A stretch of 42,434 bases of DNA from an uncultured bacterium (GTDB lineage: Bacteria; Desulfobacterota; Binatia; HRBIN30; CADEER01), in NCBI GenBank assembly GCA_902826395.1, contig CADEER010000028.1:1-42434 (forward strand), given 5' to 3'. Below the pieces are notes generated by a model that worked only from the letters and a program-made list of their open reading frames with translations, ran no database searches and was not told the origin of the DNA. Both the position numbers and the translations under genes were made by a program. Position 1 is the first letter of the stretch. The number at the start of each line of letters is the position of its first letter. Positions 15,689 through 24,847 of this stretch are shown here, piece after piece.

Positions 15689-16693
15689 TCAATCTTCGGG
15701 GTCGGTTTCGCCACAGAGTCCGCTCTGGTCGTCGACTTCCTGCGGCATCAGCCCGTCGACCTCGACCGTACTCGAAGCGAGACACGCCGGCTCTGGCTTT
15801 GCCGCCAATCGGCGCGCGGTGATCACGAAGCCAGTGTGCGCAACCATACGGTGCTCAGGGCGAATGCTCTGGCCCTCGATGTGCCAGGTTCGCAATAGAC
15901 TCTCGAGCGCTTCGACGGACGCGAATCCCTGCAGCCGCGCACTGTCGACGAAGTGCTTCATTTGGAGAACGGTCGGGACGTAGGCGATCAGCACTGCCCC
16001 CGGCCGCAACGCCCGCCATGCCTCGGGAAGCAACCGCCAGGGCTCGGGAAGGTCGATGATGATCCGGTCGAGCTGCCGCTCTGCGATCCCCTCGCGAATG
16101 TCCGCCAACTTCAATGTCCAGTTGGATGCCGGGCCGTGAAAGCGCTCGACGTTGGAACGTGCCATTGTCGCGAAGTCCTCGCGCAACTCATACGAGTAGA
16201 GATGACCGTTCGGTCCAACGGCGCGCAGTAGCGCCATCGTCAGTGCTCCCGGACCCGTACCGACCTCCAGGACGCGGGCTCCCGGATAGATGTCTCCCCA
16301 GAGCAGGATCAGGCCGACGTCCTTGGGGTAGATGACCTGCGCTTTGCGCGGGAGGTGCGGGATCAGCGAAGCGTAGGTCGGGCGCAGCACCAAAAATGGC
16401 TCGCCGCCGGAGTTCGGCACGACGCTGGCATCGGGAAGGCCGATGATGTCGTTCAGGACGAAGCTGCCGCTGCGCAGGTGGATCGTCTTGTTCGCGGTCA
16501 GCGTGCGCAGGTACTCCCGGCCTTTCCGGTCTACCAACAGTACGTCCTCTCCAGCCCGCAACTCGCTTGCGGGCGAGACTTCGAGAGGTTTGTCCACTGT
16601 GCCGTCGGGAGTCTCCGGCAACGAGATTGCGTCAGGTGTGGTCGACGTCACGTTGGTCACTGGTCGAGGCGGCCGAAATCGCGGGTTCTGCAA
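15689..16693 (-). CDS. trmI: tRNA (adenine-58-N1)-methyltransferase TrmI
   Basis: Methylates A58 in the T-loop of tRNAs using SAM. The N-terminal part (about 46-125) shows the TrmI pattern: AGEDVLLVDRKG, then the LNDIIGLPDASVV segment and a FLVLRPTYASLI stretch. The Rossmann methyltransferase domain starts with VLEVGTGPGAL (141-151), followed by an acidic strand (SYELRED) and IIIDLPEPW, where the Asp and Pro sit in the active site. The last ~35 residues are a variable acidic tail. ATG 16693 overlaps the 3' end of the thiolase gene by 62 bases; GTG 16660 is an in-frame alternative closer to the conserved part. Clustering with TtuA and TtuB suggests coordinated T-loop modification. Confidence 0.9.
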   Translation of the reverse strand: MQNPRFRPPRPVTNVTSTTPDAISLPETPDGTVDKPLEVSPASELRAGEDVLLVDRKGREYLRTLTANKTIHLRSGSFVLNDIIGLPDASVVPNSGGEPFLVLRPTYASLIPHLPRKAQVIYPKDVGLILLWGDIYPGARVLEVGTGPGALTMALLRAVGPNGHLYSYELREDFATMARSNVERFHGPASNWTLKLADIREGIAERQLDRIIIDLPEPWRLLPEAWRALRPGAVLIAYVPTVLQMKHFVDSARLQGFASVEALESLLRTWHIEGQSIRPEHRMVAHTGFVITARRLAAKPEPACLASSTVEVDGLMPQEVDDQSGLCGETDPED

Positions 16694-17654
16694 CGCCTAC
16701 CGGTTCCAGCTCGGCAGCGGCGATTGCTTGCAGCCGCAAACGGTCGGCGCGGGCAAGTCTTTTGCTCTCCACTTCGCGCAGCAGGCGGCAGCGCGCACAG
16801 ACTTCTGCATGACTCGGCATGCCGCAGCTCGCACAAGTACCCGGCGGCTCGATCGCTTTGTCGCGCAGTAGCGGCTGGGCCTTGTCGAGGAACTCCTGTA
16901 CGAACGCGAGCTTGCTCCCCGGGCTCACCGCTTCGATCTGGTTGAGAACCTTCTTGTGGTGCAGCTGCGTCGCACCGACGCTGTTGGGGCACTCTTCGAT
17001 GATGTAATCGATCTTTCGAAAGAAGCAGTACGCAGCGCTTTCGTACTCGCCGCATCGAAAGAGAGGCTTCACTTTGCGGACGAATTTTTCGTGGCTGGGC
17101 TGCAGCACGGGATGCTGCCTGCCGAGATACTCCATTTGCCAGTGCAGCACGTTGCCGAGCAGGCGCGCGGCTTCGTCGTCCAGGTTGTGGCCCGTGGCGA
17201 CGACTGGAAAGCCGCGCTCGTAGGCCAGCTTGTCGAAATAATAGCGCTTGAGGGTGCCGCAGGCCGAGCACGCGGGGCGCTTGGTGAATTCCGTCGCATC
17301 GTCGACGGCGAGTCCTTCGTCGCGCAGCGATAGCGTGATCATGCGCAGTCCGCGTGTCTCCGCGAACGCGACCGCCTTCTCGGTCGATCGGTCGGAATAG
17401 CCGCCGATGCCGAGCGAAAGATGCAGGCCCGTCGTCTTGTATCCGAGCGATATCAGGATGTCCCAGAGCGCAAAGCTGTCCTTGCCGCCAGACACCGCGA
17501 CCAGAACCTCTTCGTCGCGGGTGAACATATCGTGCTTCTCGATGCTGCGTTCGACCTGGCGCTGCAGGAATGGAACGAAGCAGTCGCGGCAGAAGGACGC
17601 GTTGTGTTGGCGCAATTTGATCTCGGCGCGCCCCCCGCAGCGACTGCACTTCAT
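16632..17654 (-). CDS. ttuA: tRNA 2-thiolation enzyme, TtuA/Ncs6 family
   Basis: A PP-loop ATP-pyrophosphatase that adenylates a tRNA uridine and inserts sulfur. In Thermus TtuA this is position 54; in Ncs6/CTU1 it is U34. At 340 residues it shows an N-terminal zinc site (C3, C6, C22, C25), the PP-loop AVSGGKDSFALW (S55-S60) and HNLDDEA. Iron-sulfur cysteines are in the CSAC motif and EECPN. A C-terminal zinc knuckle reads CASCGMP...CARC. The N- and C-terminal zinc sites separate this group from the shorter TtcA (C32 thiolation). It starts six bases after the stop of the adjacent sulfur-carrier gene. The partner gene plus trmI favour TtuA over Ncs6-type function, but the target base is inferred. 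Confidence 0.88.
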   Translation of the reverse strand: MKCSRCGGRAEIKLRQHNASFCRDCFVPFLQRQVERSIEKHDMFTRDEEVLVAVSGGKDSFALWDILISLGYKTTGLHLSLGIGGYSDRSTEKAVAFAETRGLRMITLSLRDEGLAVDDATEFTKRPACSACGTLKRYYFDKLAYERGFPVVATGHNLDDEAARLLGNVLHWQMEYLGRQHPVLQPSHEKFVRKVKPLFRCGEYESAAYCFFRKIDYIIEECPNSVGATQLHHKKVLNQIEAVSPGSKLAFVQEFLDKAQPLLRDKAIEPPGTCASCGMPSHAEVCARCRLLREVESKRLARADRLRLQAIAAAELEPVGVAEPAISAASTSDQRDVDHT

Positions 17655-17660
17655 GACCGC

Positions 17661-17858
17661 TCAAGATCCCCCGGAGATCACCGAGCGGACCTCGATGTCG
17701 TCCTCGGCTTCCAGCATCTCGCCTTCCGGCACCAACTCTTCGCCGCGGATCACCATCGCCGTACCAGGTAGATAGCCGAGCTCACGTAAGACGTCGCTGG
17801 CGCGCCGGCGACCCGACAGCTCGAGGTGCTTTCCTTCGGGGAGGACGGTGATTCGCAT
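17661..17858 (-). CDS. ttuB: ThiS/MoaD-like sulfur carrier (TtuB-like)
   Basis: A 65-residue ubiquitin-fold sulfur carrier that would deliver a C-terminal thiocarboxylate to the adjacent thiolase. The pattern is typical: MRITVLPEGKHLEL, a helix (SDVLRELGY), AMVIRGEELVPEGEMLEAED and a final strand IEVRSVISGGS. The di-Gly tail is followed by one extra Ser, unlike the bare GG of most carriers (see findings). ATG 17858 is preferred; an in-frame GTG at 17867 would add three residues. Its stop lies six bases before the ttuA start. An activating E1-like enzyme (TtuC/MoeB type) is not in the window. Confidence 0.85.
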   Translation of the reverse strand: MRITVLPEGKHLELSGRRRASDVLRELGYLPGTAMVIRGEELVPEGEMLEAEDDIEVRSVISGGS

Positions 17859-18103
17859 CGAGCCCACGGAAGCTACGACCTGCCCGTCGCGGAGTCAATG
17901 CGCCGGCCAGTGGTGCAGGTTTGCTCGCCGCTCGGCGGTTTGAAGTTTCGCCCAGCTCTGGCTCGACCCGGGTGTCCTCGATGGCGGCAATCCGTGAGGC
18001 GACGCTCTCGATGCGGCTCGGTTGACTCGCATGGGGGGGTCCAGTAACCGAGTGATTTTGGTTTGCTTTCGGCGAGTCGTAAGCACAAGAACGGGAGAGC
18101 GCA

Positions 18104-19609
18104 GTGGAGGGTGATGAGAGGGAAGCGCGCCGCCAGAAGTTGGCAGCCTTGCGCGACTCGGGGGTCAACCCGTACCCGAATGACTTCCAGCCCCGCCACA
18201 CCACAGCGGAGATCAAGCAGCTCTTCGAGGGTGCCGACGATGTCGCCCTAGAGAGTAACACCGAGACCGTCGAGCTGGCCGGCCGGATCATGTCGCAGCG
18301 CGATTTCGGCAAGGCATCGTTCCTCCATCTCATGGATCGGACGGGACAACTCCAGATCTACGTGAAGCGCAACGTGATCGGCGACGACGCCTTCGGCCTC
18401 TTCAAGCAAATGGATCGCGGTGACATCATCGGTGTGAGCGGCAAGCCATTCCACACCAAGACCGGCGAGCTCACCATCGAGGCAAACCGCCTCAGTTTGC
18501 TCGGCAAGGCGCTCCGGCCCCTGCCGGAGAAGTGGCACGGCCTCACAGACGTCGAGGCACGCTATCGGCAGCGCTATGTCGACACGCTCGCCAACGAAGA
18601 AGTGCGAGAGGTGTTTCACAAGCGCGCCAGGATCATCCAGGCGCTGCGGCGATTCTTCGTCGAGCGCGGGTACTTCGAGGCCGAGACCCCGATCATGCAG
18701 AGCATCGCCGGGGGCGCTGCTGCTCGTCCATTCGTCACTCATCACAACGCCCTCGACATGGATCTCTACCTGCGTATCGCGCCGGAGCTCTATCTCAAGC
18801 GATTGCTGGTCGGCGGATTCGATCGGGTGTTCGAGATCGGGCGCGTTTTTCGCAACGAAGGGGTGTCCACTCGTCACAATCCGGAATTCACCCTGCTCGA
18901 GTTCTACCAGGCATACGCGACCTATCGGGATCTGATGGACCTCACCGAGGAGCTGTTCGTGCACCTCGCAGACGAAATCGTGGAAAACCGGGTGTTGCGC
19001 TGGGAGGGCCACGAGATCGACCTCCGTCCGCCGTGGCGCCGCGTTTCGATACCGGAGCTGGTGTCCGAGCGGCTTTCCGTGCCGATCGACGCCGTCCTGG
19101 ATCTCGATCACAAGGCCCTGCGCGCCGCCGCCGACCGTGTGGGCGGACCTCTGCGCCAGGATTACGTGCAGAAGTACGGCGATGCCGCGGCCGGCTATCT
19201 TCTGCTGGATCTCTTCGAGGCCGTGGCGGAGCCTGAGCTCGTTCAACCGACCTTCGTGGAGCGCTATCCGGTCGCGGTGTCTCCGCTGGCCCGCCGCAAT
19301 GCCGAGCATCCGAATTTCGTCGACCGTTTCGAGTTGTTCATCGGTGGACGCGAAATGGCGAATGCGTTTTCCGAGCTCAACGACCCGGAGGACCAGCGCC
19401 AGCGCCTAGAAGCGCAGTTGCGTCACCGCGACGCCGGTGACGACGAAGCGCACGCCATGGACGAGGATTTCCTGCGCGCCCTCGAGCACGGCATGCCGCC
19501 CGCGGCAGGCGAGGGTATTGGCGTCGATCGCCTCGTGATGATGCTCACCGACTCGGCATCGATCCGGGACGTCATCCTCTTCCCGCACATGCGCGTGGAG
19601 AAGATTTGA
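18104..19609 (+). CDS. lysS: Lysyl-tRNA synthetase, class II
   Basis: Charges tRNA-Lys with lysine in the cytoplasm. The 501-residue protein has the usual N-terminal helix and OB-fold anticodon-binding domain (about 20-150, with [18 protein letters not shown]), then the class II core. Motif 2 is RVFRNEG (247-253) followed by [18 protein letters not shown]. Motif 3 is [13 protein letters not shown] (about 469-481), ending DVILFPHMR. Length and domain order match bacterial LysRS. The start is GTG 18104 after a weak GGGAGAG site. It is immediately followed by the lipoprotein-export permease, one base after the stop, so the genes are probably cotranscribed. A lysS-lolC-lolD order is common in deltaproteobacteria-like genomes (from memory). 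Confidence 0.97.
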   Translation: MEGDEREARRQKLAALRDSGVNPYPNDFQPRHTTAEIKQLFEGADDVALESNTETVELAGRIMSQRDFGKASFLHLMDRTGQLQIYVKRNVIGDDAFGLFKQMDRGDIIGVSGKPFHTKTGELTIEANRLSLLGKALRPLPEKWHGLTDVEARYRQRYVDTLANEEVREVFHKRARIIQALRRFFVERGYFEAETPIMQSIAGGAAARPFVTHHNALDMDLYLRIAPELYLKRLLVGGFDRVFEIGRVFRNEGVSTRHNPEFTLLEFYQAYATYRDLMDLTEELFVHLADEIVENRVLRWEGHEIDLRPPWRRVSIPELVSERLSVPIDAVLDLDHKALRAAADRVGGPLRQDYVQKYGDAAAGYLLLDLFEAVAEPELVQPTFVERYPVAVSPLARRNAEHPNFVDRFELFIGGREMANAFSELNDPEDQRQRLEAQLRHRDAGDDEAHAMDEDFLRALEHGMPPAAGEGIGVDRLVMMLTDSASIRDVILFPHMRVEKI

Positions 19610-19610
19610 C

Positions 19611-20933
19611 GTGCGACAAGGCGCATCGGCCCTGCCGGGCGGGCGCGCATTGCCACTCGTTGGCGATCCGCGGCGAACGAGGCTGCCCTTGAGCTTCCCG
19701 CTGTTCATCGGACTGCGCTATCTGCGCGCCCGCAAACGCGAGGCGTCGCTCTCGCTGATCGGAATCGTCGCGACTGTTGGCATCGCCCTGGGAGTGATGA
19801 CCTTGAACGTGGTCCTGAGCGTGATGAGCGGGTTCGAGAGCGACCTGCGCGACCGCATTCTCGGCTTGACGCCGCATGTGACGATCGATGTGCCGCTCGG
19901 TCGAATGCTCGCAGCGCCGGATCTCATCACGCGGGTCGAAGAGGTCGACGGCGTGGCCGCGGCCGCTCCTTTCGTCGTCGGGCAGGTGGTGCTCTCGTCC
20001 GGTGACGAGCTCGCCGGCGTCGAGCTGCGCGGCGTCGACGCCGAAGGTGGAGCGACGGACCTGGCGCGTCACGTCGGTGGCGACCTGAGCGATCTGGCGC
20101 TCGATCATTCTCTCGAAGAGATCGACGGAGGTCTGGTGCGTCTGCCCGGCATCGTTCTCGGTCGGGAAGTGGCGGCGCAGTTGCGGGTGACGGAAGGAGA
20201 TCCGGTGACTGTCGTGTCGCCGCAAGGCATGCCGACGGCACTGGGGACGGTGCCGCGCGTGCGGCGGTTTCTCGTCGTCGGCGTGTTCCGCTCGGGCATG
20301 TCGGAGTACGACGCGACGCGGGCGTTTGTTCACCTTCCGGAGGCGCAGCGGTTCTTCCGACTCGGCGAACAGGTGTCGGGGGTAGAGGTTCGGCTCGACG
20401 ATCCGCGAGAGGCCGCCGCCGCGACCCGCCGCATCGCCACCGTGGTCGAGGTCGGGGTGCGTGTGAGCAATTGGATGGAGACGAACGGCACGCTTTTCTC
20501 CGCATTGCAGTTGGAGAAGACGGTGTACTTCGTCGTCTTGCTCCTCATCGTATTGGTCGCGGCATTCAACATCGTTGCCACTCTCATCATGGTGGTGATG
20601 AACAAGCGCAAAGACATCGCTGTTCTGAAGTCGATGGGTGCCGAGAGTCGCGACATCGCCGCGATCTTCGTGTGGAGCGGTCTGCTCATTGGCTTGATCG
20701 GAGCGCTGTCGGGATCAATCGCCGGGCTGGTGCTCTGCTGGGCGCTGGAACGCTACGAGTTTGTCCAGCTGCCGCCCGACGTGTTCTACGTTTCGACACT
20801 GCCGGTGGAGATGAGTGCCGTGTCCTTTCTCGGCGTTTCCCTGGTCGCACTCTGTATCTGTGTCGCCGCGAGCGTCTATCCGGCCACCCGGGCGGCGCGG
20901 TTGGCGCCGGTTGACGTCATTCGCCATGAGTGA
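19611..20933 (+). CDS. lolC: Lipoprotein-releasing ABC permease LolC/LolE
   Basis: Inner-membrane permease that, with LolD, extracts outer-membrane lipoproteins and hands them to LolA. The N-terminus has the family signature [20 protein letters not shown] leading into the first membrane helix (about 45-65) and [19 protein letters not shown] large periplasmic domain (about 75-300) is followed by three C-terminal helices with [26 protein letters not shown], which contacts the ATPase. One permease gene is present, as in lineages with a LolF-type homodimer. GTG 19611 follows GGAGAAG at good spacing inside the lysS end; TTG 19689, just before the conserved part, is an alternative. The 3' end overlaps lolD by eight bases. 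Confidence 0.93.
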   Translation: MRQGASALPGGRALPLVGDPRRTRLPLSFPLFIGLRYLRARKREASLSLIGIVATVGIALGVMTLNVVLSVMSGFESDLRDRILGLTPHVTIDVPLGRMLAAPDLITRVEEVDGVAAAAPFVVGQVVLSSGDELAGVELRGVDAEGGATDLARHVGGDLSDLALDHSLEEIDGGLVRLPGIVLGREVAAQLRVTEGDPVTVVSPQGMPTALGTVPRVRRFLVVGVFRSGMSEYDATRAFVHLPEAQRFFRLGEQVSGVEVRLDDPREAAAATRRIATVVEVGVRVSNWMETNGTLFSALQLEKTVYFVVLLLIVLVAAFNIVATLIMVVMNKRKDIAVLKSMGAESRDIAAIFVWSGLLIGLIGALSGSIAGLVLCWALERYEFVQLPPDVFYVSTLPVEMSAVSFLGVSLVALCICVAASVYPATRAARLAPVDVIRHE

Positions 20934-21600
20934 GCTCATCCGCGCGGTCGGCGTCAGCAAAGAGTACGGAGCGCCCGACCGCCGGCTCGCGGTGTTGCGC
21001 GACCTGTCGCTGACGGTGGAGGCGGGGGAAAAGCTGGTCATTGTCGGCCAATCCGGTGTTGGCAAGAGCACGTTGCTGCACGTCCTCGGCGCTCTCGACC
21101 ATCCGACGTCCGGCGAGGTTTGGTTCGACGGCACCGCACTGAGCTCGCTCGACGAGCGCGCCCTGGCGCGCTTTCGCAATCGGGAGATCGGCTTCGTCTT
21201 TCAGTTTCATCACTTGTTGCCCGACTTCACGGCCCTCGAGAACGTCATGATGCCAGTTCTGATCGCCGGTACCGGCCAAGATGAGGCGGCGGATCGCGCA
21301 AGGGAGATCCTGGCGCATGTCGGCCTGGCGGCCCGCCTCGACCACAAACCCGGCGAGCTCTCGGGTGGCGAGCAGCAGCGCGTCGCGATCGCCCGCGCCG
21401 TCGTGCTGAGACCGCGCGCCGTCCTCGCCGACGAGCCTACCGGCAATCTCGATCCGACGACCGCGGCGGAGGTTCATGCGCTGCTCGAGGACCTCAACTC
21501 CAGGTTCGCGATGACGCTGGTGATCGTGACCCACAACGAGCGGCTCGAAGCGCTCGCCGATCGGACCCTGCGCCTCGAGGCCGGCCATCTGGTGGGATGA
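20926..21600 (+). CDS. lolD: Lipoprotein-releasing ABC ATPase LolD
   Basis: Cytoplasmic ATPase of the Lol exporter. It has 224 residues, the normal length, with Walker [10 protein letters not shown] (41-49), the Q-loop [21 protein letters not shown] typical of LolD, the signature [14 protein letters not shown], Walker [13 protein letters not shown] and the switch His in VTHNERL. It starts at ATG 20926 inside the end of the permease gene (ATGAGTGA overlap), indicating translational coupling. It stands directly upstream of bamA, so lipoprotein export and outer-membrane protein assembly are encoded together. Confidence 0.96.
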   Translation: MSELIRAVGVSKEYGAPDRRLAVLRDLSLTVEAGEKLVIVGQSGVGKSTLLHVLGALDHPTSGEVWFDGTALSSLDERALARFRNREIGFVFQFHHLLPDFTALENVMMPVLIAGTGQDEAADRAREILAHVGLAARLDHKPGELSGGEQQRVAIARAVVLRPRAVLADEPTGNLDPTTAAEVHALLEDLNSRFAMTLVIVTHNERLEALADRTLRLEAGHLVG

Positions 21601-21663
21601 CGTGCTCCAGACTTGGTCGCCACCCTTCGCTCTGGTAGGGAACCGGTCTTTCGGTCTCGATTG

Positions 21664-24102
21664 ATGCTCCCCCTGCGAACTCACCGCCGCTTGCCGATCG
21701 CCGCGATCCTTCTGGCGCTGGCGGTGGGCGGGCTGCCTACTGCCCTTTGGGGACAGGCGGCGCCGTCTCCGACGAGCGACGGGGCGGCCGAGCCGCCCGT
21801 CGTCGACGTGGTCGAGGTTTCCGGTAACCGCCGCGTCGACGAGGAAGCGATCCGCGTCAAACTCGCGATGCAAGCGGGGACGCGGCTCGACGAAGAGAAG
21901 ATCGACGAGGACATCCGCGCCCTCTACGCAATGGGCTTCTTCCGCAACATCACCGCAGTGCTCGAAGACCGTGTCGGTCAGCAGGTCTTGATCTACCAAG
22001 TCGAGGAGAGGCCCTTCGTGCGCGATGTCGAGGTCGCCGGCAACGAAGAGATCGACACCGAGGAACTCGAGGCGATGATCCGGGTTCGTCCCAATACGAT
22101 CCTCGATCCGGAGAAGGCGCGCGCCGGCGTCGCGGAGGTGAAGAAGGCATACGAGAAGAAGGGCTATCTCGATGCCGACGTAACCTACGACACGACTCCC
22201 GTCGGCGAAGACGATGAGGTCGTGGTCGAGTTTCGCGTCGACGAGCGCGAGCCCGTCCGCATCGAGAAGATCGAGTTCGAAGGCAACGAGGGAATCAGCG
22301 ATCGAAAGCTGAAGGGCGTGCTGGCCACATCGGAGCGAGGACTGCTGTCGTTCATTACCGGCTCCGGCAATCTCGACCGCGAGGTCCTGCAGACCGATGC
22401 CGAGCGCCTGACGGCCTACTATTACGAGAACGGCTACATCGACGTCCGAGTCGACGAGCCGAAGATCGAGCGCAAGGAAGATGGGCTGGAGGTCACGTTC
22501 AAGGTCGAGGAGGGCGAGGTCTACCACTTCGGCGAAGTCGCGGTAGTCGGTGAAACGCTCGAGGGGCTTCAGTCCGAGGACTTCGATCTCGAGTGCAAGA
22601 AGGACGACGTCTTCCGGCCGAGCAGGCTGCGCCGCGACATGAACCTGGTCACCGACCGCTACGGCGACCGCGGCTACGCATTCGTCAACGTCACGCCCGA
22701 CACCAAGATCGACCCCGCAGCAAAAACCGTCGACATCGGTTTCCGCGTCGTGCGCGGTCCGGAGGTCTACATCGATCGGATCGAGGTCACCGGCAACACC
22801 AAGACCCTCGACAAGGTCGTGCGGCGAGAGATGGAGCTCGAAGAGCAGGGCAAGTTCTCGGGCACCAAACTGCGCCGCTCTCAGGAGCGCATACAGCGCA
22901 CCGGCTTCTTCCAGGAGGCCAACATCACCACGCGCAAGGCGGACGCCGAGGATCGGTTGGACGTGCTCGTGGACGTCCGGGAAGGCAATACCGGTACCTT
23001 CTCCGCCGGTGCCGGCATCAGCTCCGGCAACGAGTTCCTCTTCAACGTCAGTCTTTCCGAGCTCAACCTCTTCGGGCGCGGCCAGCGCCTGCTCCTGCAG
23101 GCCGACATCGGAACGATTCGCCGCAATCTGACGCTCAGCTTCACCGAGCCGTATCTACTGGATACCCAGATCACGGCCGGTGTCGACGTTTTCAACTGGG
23201 AGCTCGAGTTCGACGAGTTCACGCGCGGCGGAACCGGCGGCGGCCTGCGATTCCTCTATCCGTTCGAGGCTCTGGGTCTCGACCAGTTGAACCTCGGTCT
23301 GTTCGCAGTCCCGCTGATCGACACCCGGCTCGGCCTCGAATACCGCATCGAGCAGGCGGAGATCTCCGGAGTGAGCACGGATGCGTCCTCGGTGATCCGC
23401 GCTGAGCAGGGAACGCGGCTGACCAGCGCCGTGATCCCGCGCATCTTCCGCGATACGCGCAACCATCCGTTCGACCCGACTCGCGGCTCGCTGCAGGATC
23501 TGTCGTTCGAAGTTGCCGGGCTCGGGGGCGATTCGCAGTTCCTCAAGCTGGAGTCGCGGGCGCGATGGTACGTTCCGGTGATCGAGAGCGAGACGTTCGG
23601 TGAGCTGACGTTCTCCACCGGCTGGAACTTCGGTTATGGCGGCGGATACGGCGGCGAGCGCGAGCTGCCGCTGTTCGAGCGGTACTTCCCGGGGGGCATC
23701 AACACGGTGCGCGGCTTCCGTGTTCGGTCGATGGGACCGCAGGTGCCCGTGTACGATCAGTTCCTCGACGAGTCCACGAACTGCCCCGGGGGCGTGAAGG
23801 AATGCGCGCGCATCATTCGTCGTGACGTGATCGGCGGTAGCCATCAGTTGATCCTCAACAACGAGCTCATTTTCCCATTGGTGCGTGCCCTCGGCCTCAA
23901 AGGCGTCGTGTTCTTCGATGCCGGTAACGCCTTCTCGGTCGCGGAGGGCATCGACGTGAACGAGATGCGCCTGGCGGTCGGTGCCGGGATTCGCTGGCTG
24001 TCTCCGATCGGGCCGCTCCGCATCGAGGTTGGTTTCCCGCTCAATGAGCGCGAGGGCGACGATACCCAAATCGTCCAGTTCTCCTTCGGTGGCGCGCCCT
24101 GA
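21664..24102 (+). CDS. bamA: Outer-membrane protein assembly factor BamA
   Basis: The Omp85-family barrel that folds and inserts outer-membrane proteins. A signal peptide (LPIAAILLALAVGGLPTALW, cleavage near GQA) precedes five POTRA domains (about 40-435). Each POTRA is visible by its I-V-GN motif: VVEVSGNRRVDEE, VRDVEVAGNEEIDTEE, IEKIEFEGNEGISD, FGEVAVVGETLE and IDRIEVTGNTKTLD. The barrel (about 440-812) contains the conserved late segment RYFPGGINTVRGFR, which carries the VRGF lid-lock motif, and ends in a Phe-rich strand IVQFSFGG. The length of ~812 residues is typical. The start is taken at ATG 21664; a TTG at 21613 would add 17 residues and lacks a clear site. It is followed by skp, as in many genomes. 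Confidence 0.95.
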   Translation: MLPLRTHRRLPIAAILLALAVGGLPTALWGQAAPSPTSDGAAEPPVVDVVEVSGNRRVDEEAIRVKLAMQAGTRLDEEKIDEDIRALYAMGFFRNITAVLEDRVGQQVLIYQVEERPFVRDVEVAGNEEIDTEELEAMIRVRPNTILDPEKARAGVAEVKKAYEKKGYLDADVTYDTTPVGEDDEVVVEFRVDEREPVRIEKIEFEGNEGISDRKLKGVLATSERGLLSFITGSGNLDREVLQTDAERLTAYYYENGYIDVRVDEPKIERKEDGLEVTFKVEEGEVYHFGEVAVVGETLEGLQSEDFDLECKKDDVFRPSRLRRDMNLVTDRYGDRGYAFVNVTPDTKIDPAAKTVDIGFRVVRGPEVYIDRIEVTGNTKTLDKVVRREMELEEQGKFSGTKLRRSQERIQRTGFFQEANITTRKADAEDRLDVLVDVREGNTGTFSAGAGISSGNEFLFNVSLSELNLFGRGQRLLLQADIGTIRRNLTLSFTEPYLLDTQITAGVDVFNWELEFDEFTRGGTGGGLRFLYPFEALGLDQLNLGLFAVPLIDTRLGLEYRIEQAEISGVSTDASSVIRAEQGTRLTSAVIPRIFRDTRNHPFDPTRGSLQDLSFEVAGLGGDSQFLKLESRARWYVPVIESETFGELTFSTGWNFGYGGGYGGERELPLFERYFPGGINTVRGFRVRSMGPQVPVYDQFLDESTNCPGGVKECARIIRRDVIGGSHQLILNNELIFPLVRALGLKGVVFFDAGNAFSVAEGIDVNEMRLAVGAGIRWLSPIGPLRIEVGFPLNEREGDDTQIVQFSFGGAP

Positions 24103-24309
24103 TAGGAGCTGGCGCCCGGCGCCCCTCGCCGGTCGACCAGGAAAAAAATGCCCCCCTGCGATGGGCGGGATTGTGGCATTCTCTCGACGCATCGATAAGA
24201 TGGTCGGATTGAAGTGCCGCCCGGGCGATCGAAATCGGCAAGAGCCCGATCGTGGACACCAACCGCGACGGACCGGGGGCTGCCGTCGCTCACAGGAGGG
24301 TTTACCGGA

Positions 24310-24828
24310 ATGAGGTCATTGTTCGTGTCGGCACTCGCCGTATCGCTGATCGGCGCTGTGGCTTCGCAGGGGGCGGCGCAGGAACTGCGGATCGGGGTCA
24401 TCAACTTGCAGCGAGCGCTGAATGAGTCGGAAGCGGGCAAGCAGGCCAAGGCGCGTTTCAAGGAACAGCTCGATCGGCTGCAGGTGGATCTCGAAAAGCA
24501 GAAGAACGAAGTCGATGCGCTAAAGGATCAGCTCGCCAAGAAGTCGCTCGTCATGAAGGACGAGGAGCGCCGCGGACTCGAGAAGGAGTACCAGCGCAAA
24601 CTGCGTGAGTTCGAGCGCGCCTATGAGGACACGCAAGGCGAGCTCCAGCTCAAGGACTCGGAGCTGACGCGCGATCTGATCAAGGAGCTGCAGACGATCA
24701 TCCAGGACTACGGCCGGCGCGGCGGCTACACGGTCATTCTCGAGCAGGCCGGTGGGGCGCTCCTGTACGCCACCGAGACCATCGACGTCACAGACGCAAT
24801 CATCGCCGAATTCAACCAGAAGCGCTGA
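24310..24828 (+). CDS. skp: Periplasmic chaperone Skp (OmpH family)
   Basis: Holds unfolded outer-membrane proteins on their way to BamA. A signal peptide (about 1-23, LFVSALAVSLIGAVASQGAAQ) is followed by the family opening LRIGVINLQRALNESEAGKQ. A long charged coiled coil (about 50-130) forms the tentacles, and a C-terminal segment (YTVILEQAGGALLYA...TIDVTDAIIAEFN) completes the trimer body. AGGAGG at 24294-24299 lies ten bases before ATG 24310. The length of 172 residues is normal. A 207-base gap separates it from bamA, so it may have its own promoter, though none is obvious. Confidence 0.93.
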   Translation: MRSLFVSALAVSLIGAVASQGAAQELRIGVINLQRALNESEAGKQAKARFKEQLDRLQVDLEKQKNEVDALKDQLAKKSLVMKDEERRGLEKEYQRKLREFERAYEDTQGELQLKDSELTRDLIKELQTIIQDYGRRGGYTVILEQAGGALLYATETIDVTDAIIAEFNQKR

Positions 24829-24847
24829 ACTGGGCGCAGGGGCGAGC

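Noticed and set aside
14901..15983. 360-residue plus-strand frame opposite COG0212 and trmI
   Set aside because: The minus-strand proteins have clear family motifs, and the plus frame spans two of them and the gap.
17859..18103. Promoter-like TTGACT near 18025 upstream of lysS
   Set aside because: No acceptable -10 box at suitable spacing.
20917..22527. 536-residue minus-strand frame opposite lolD and bamA
   Set aside because: Antisense of confidently assigned genes; no recognisable domain.
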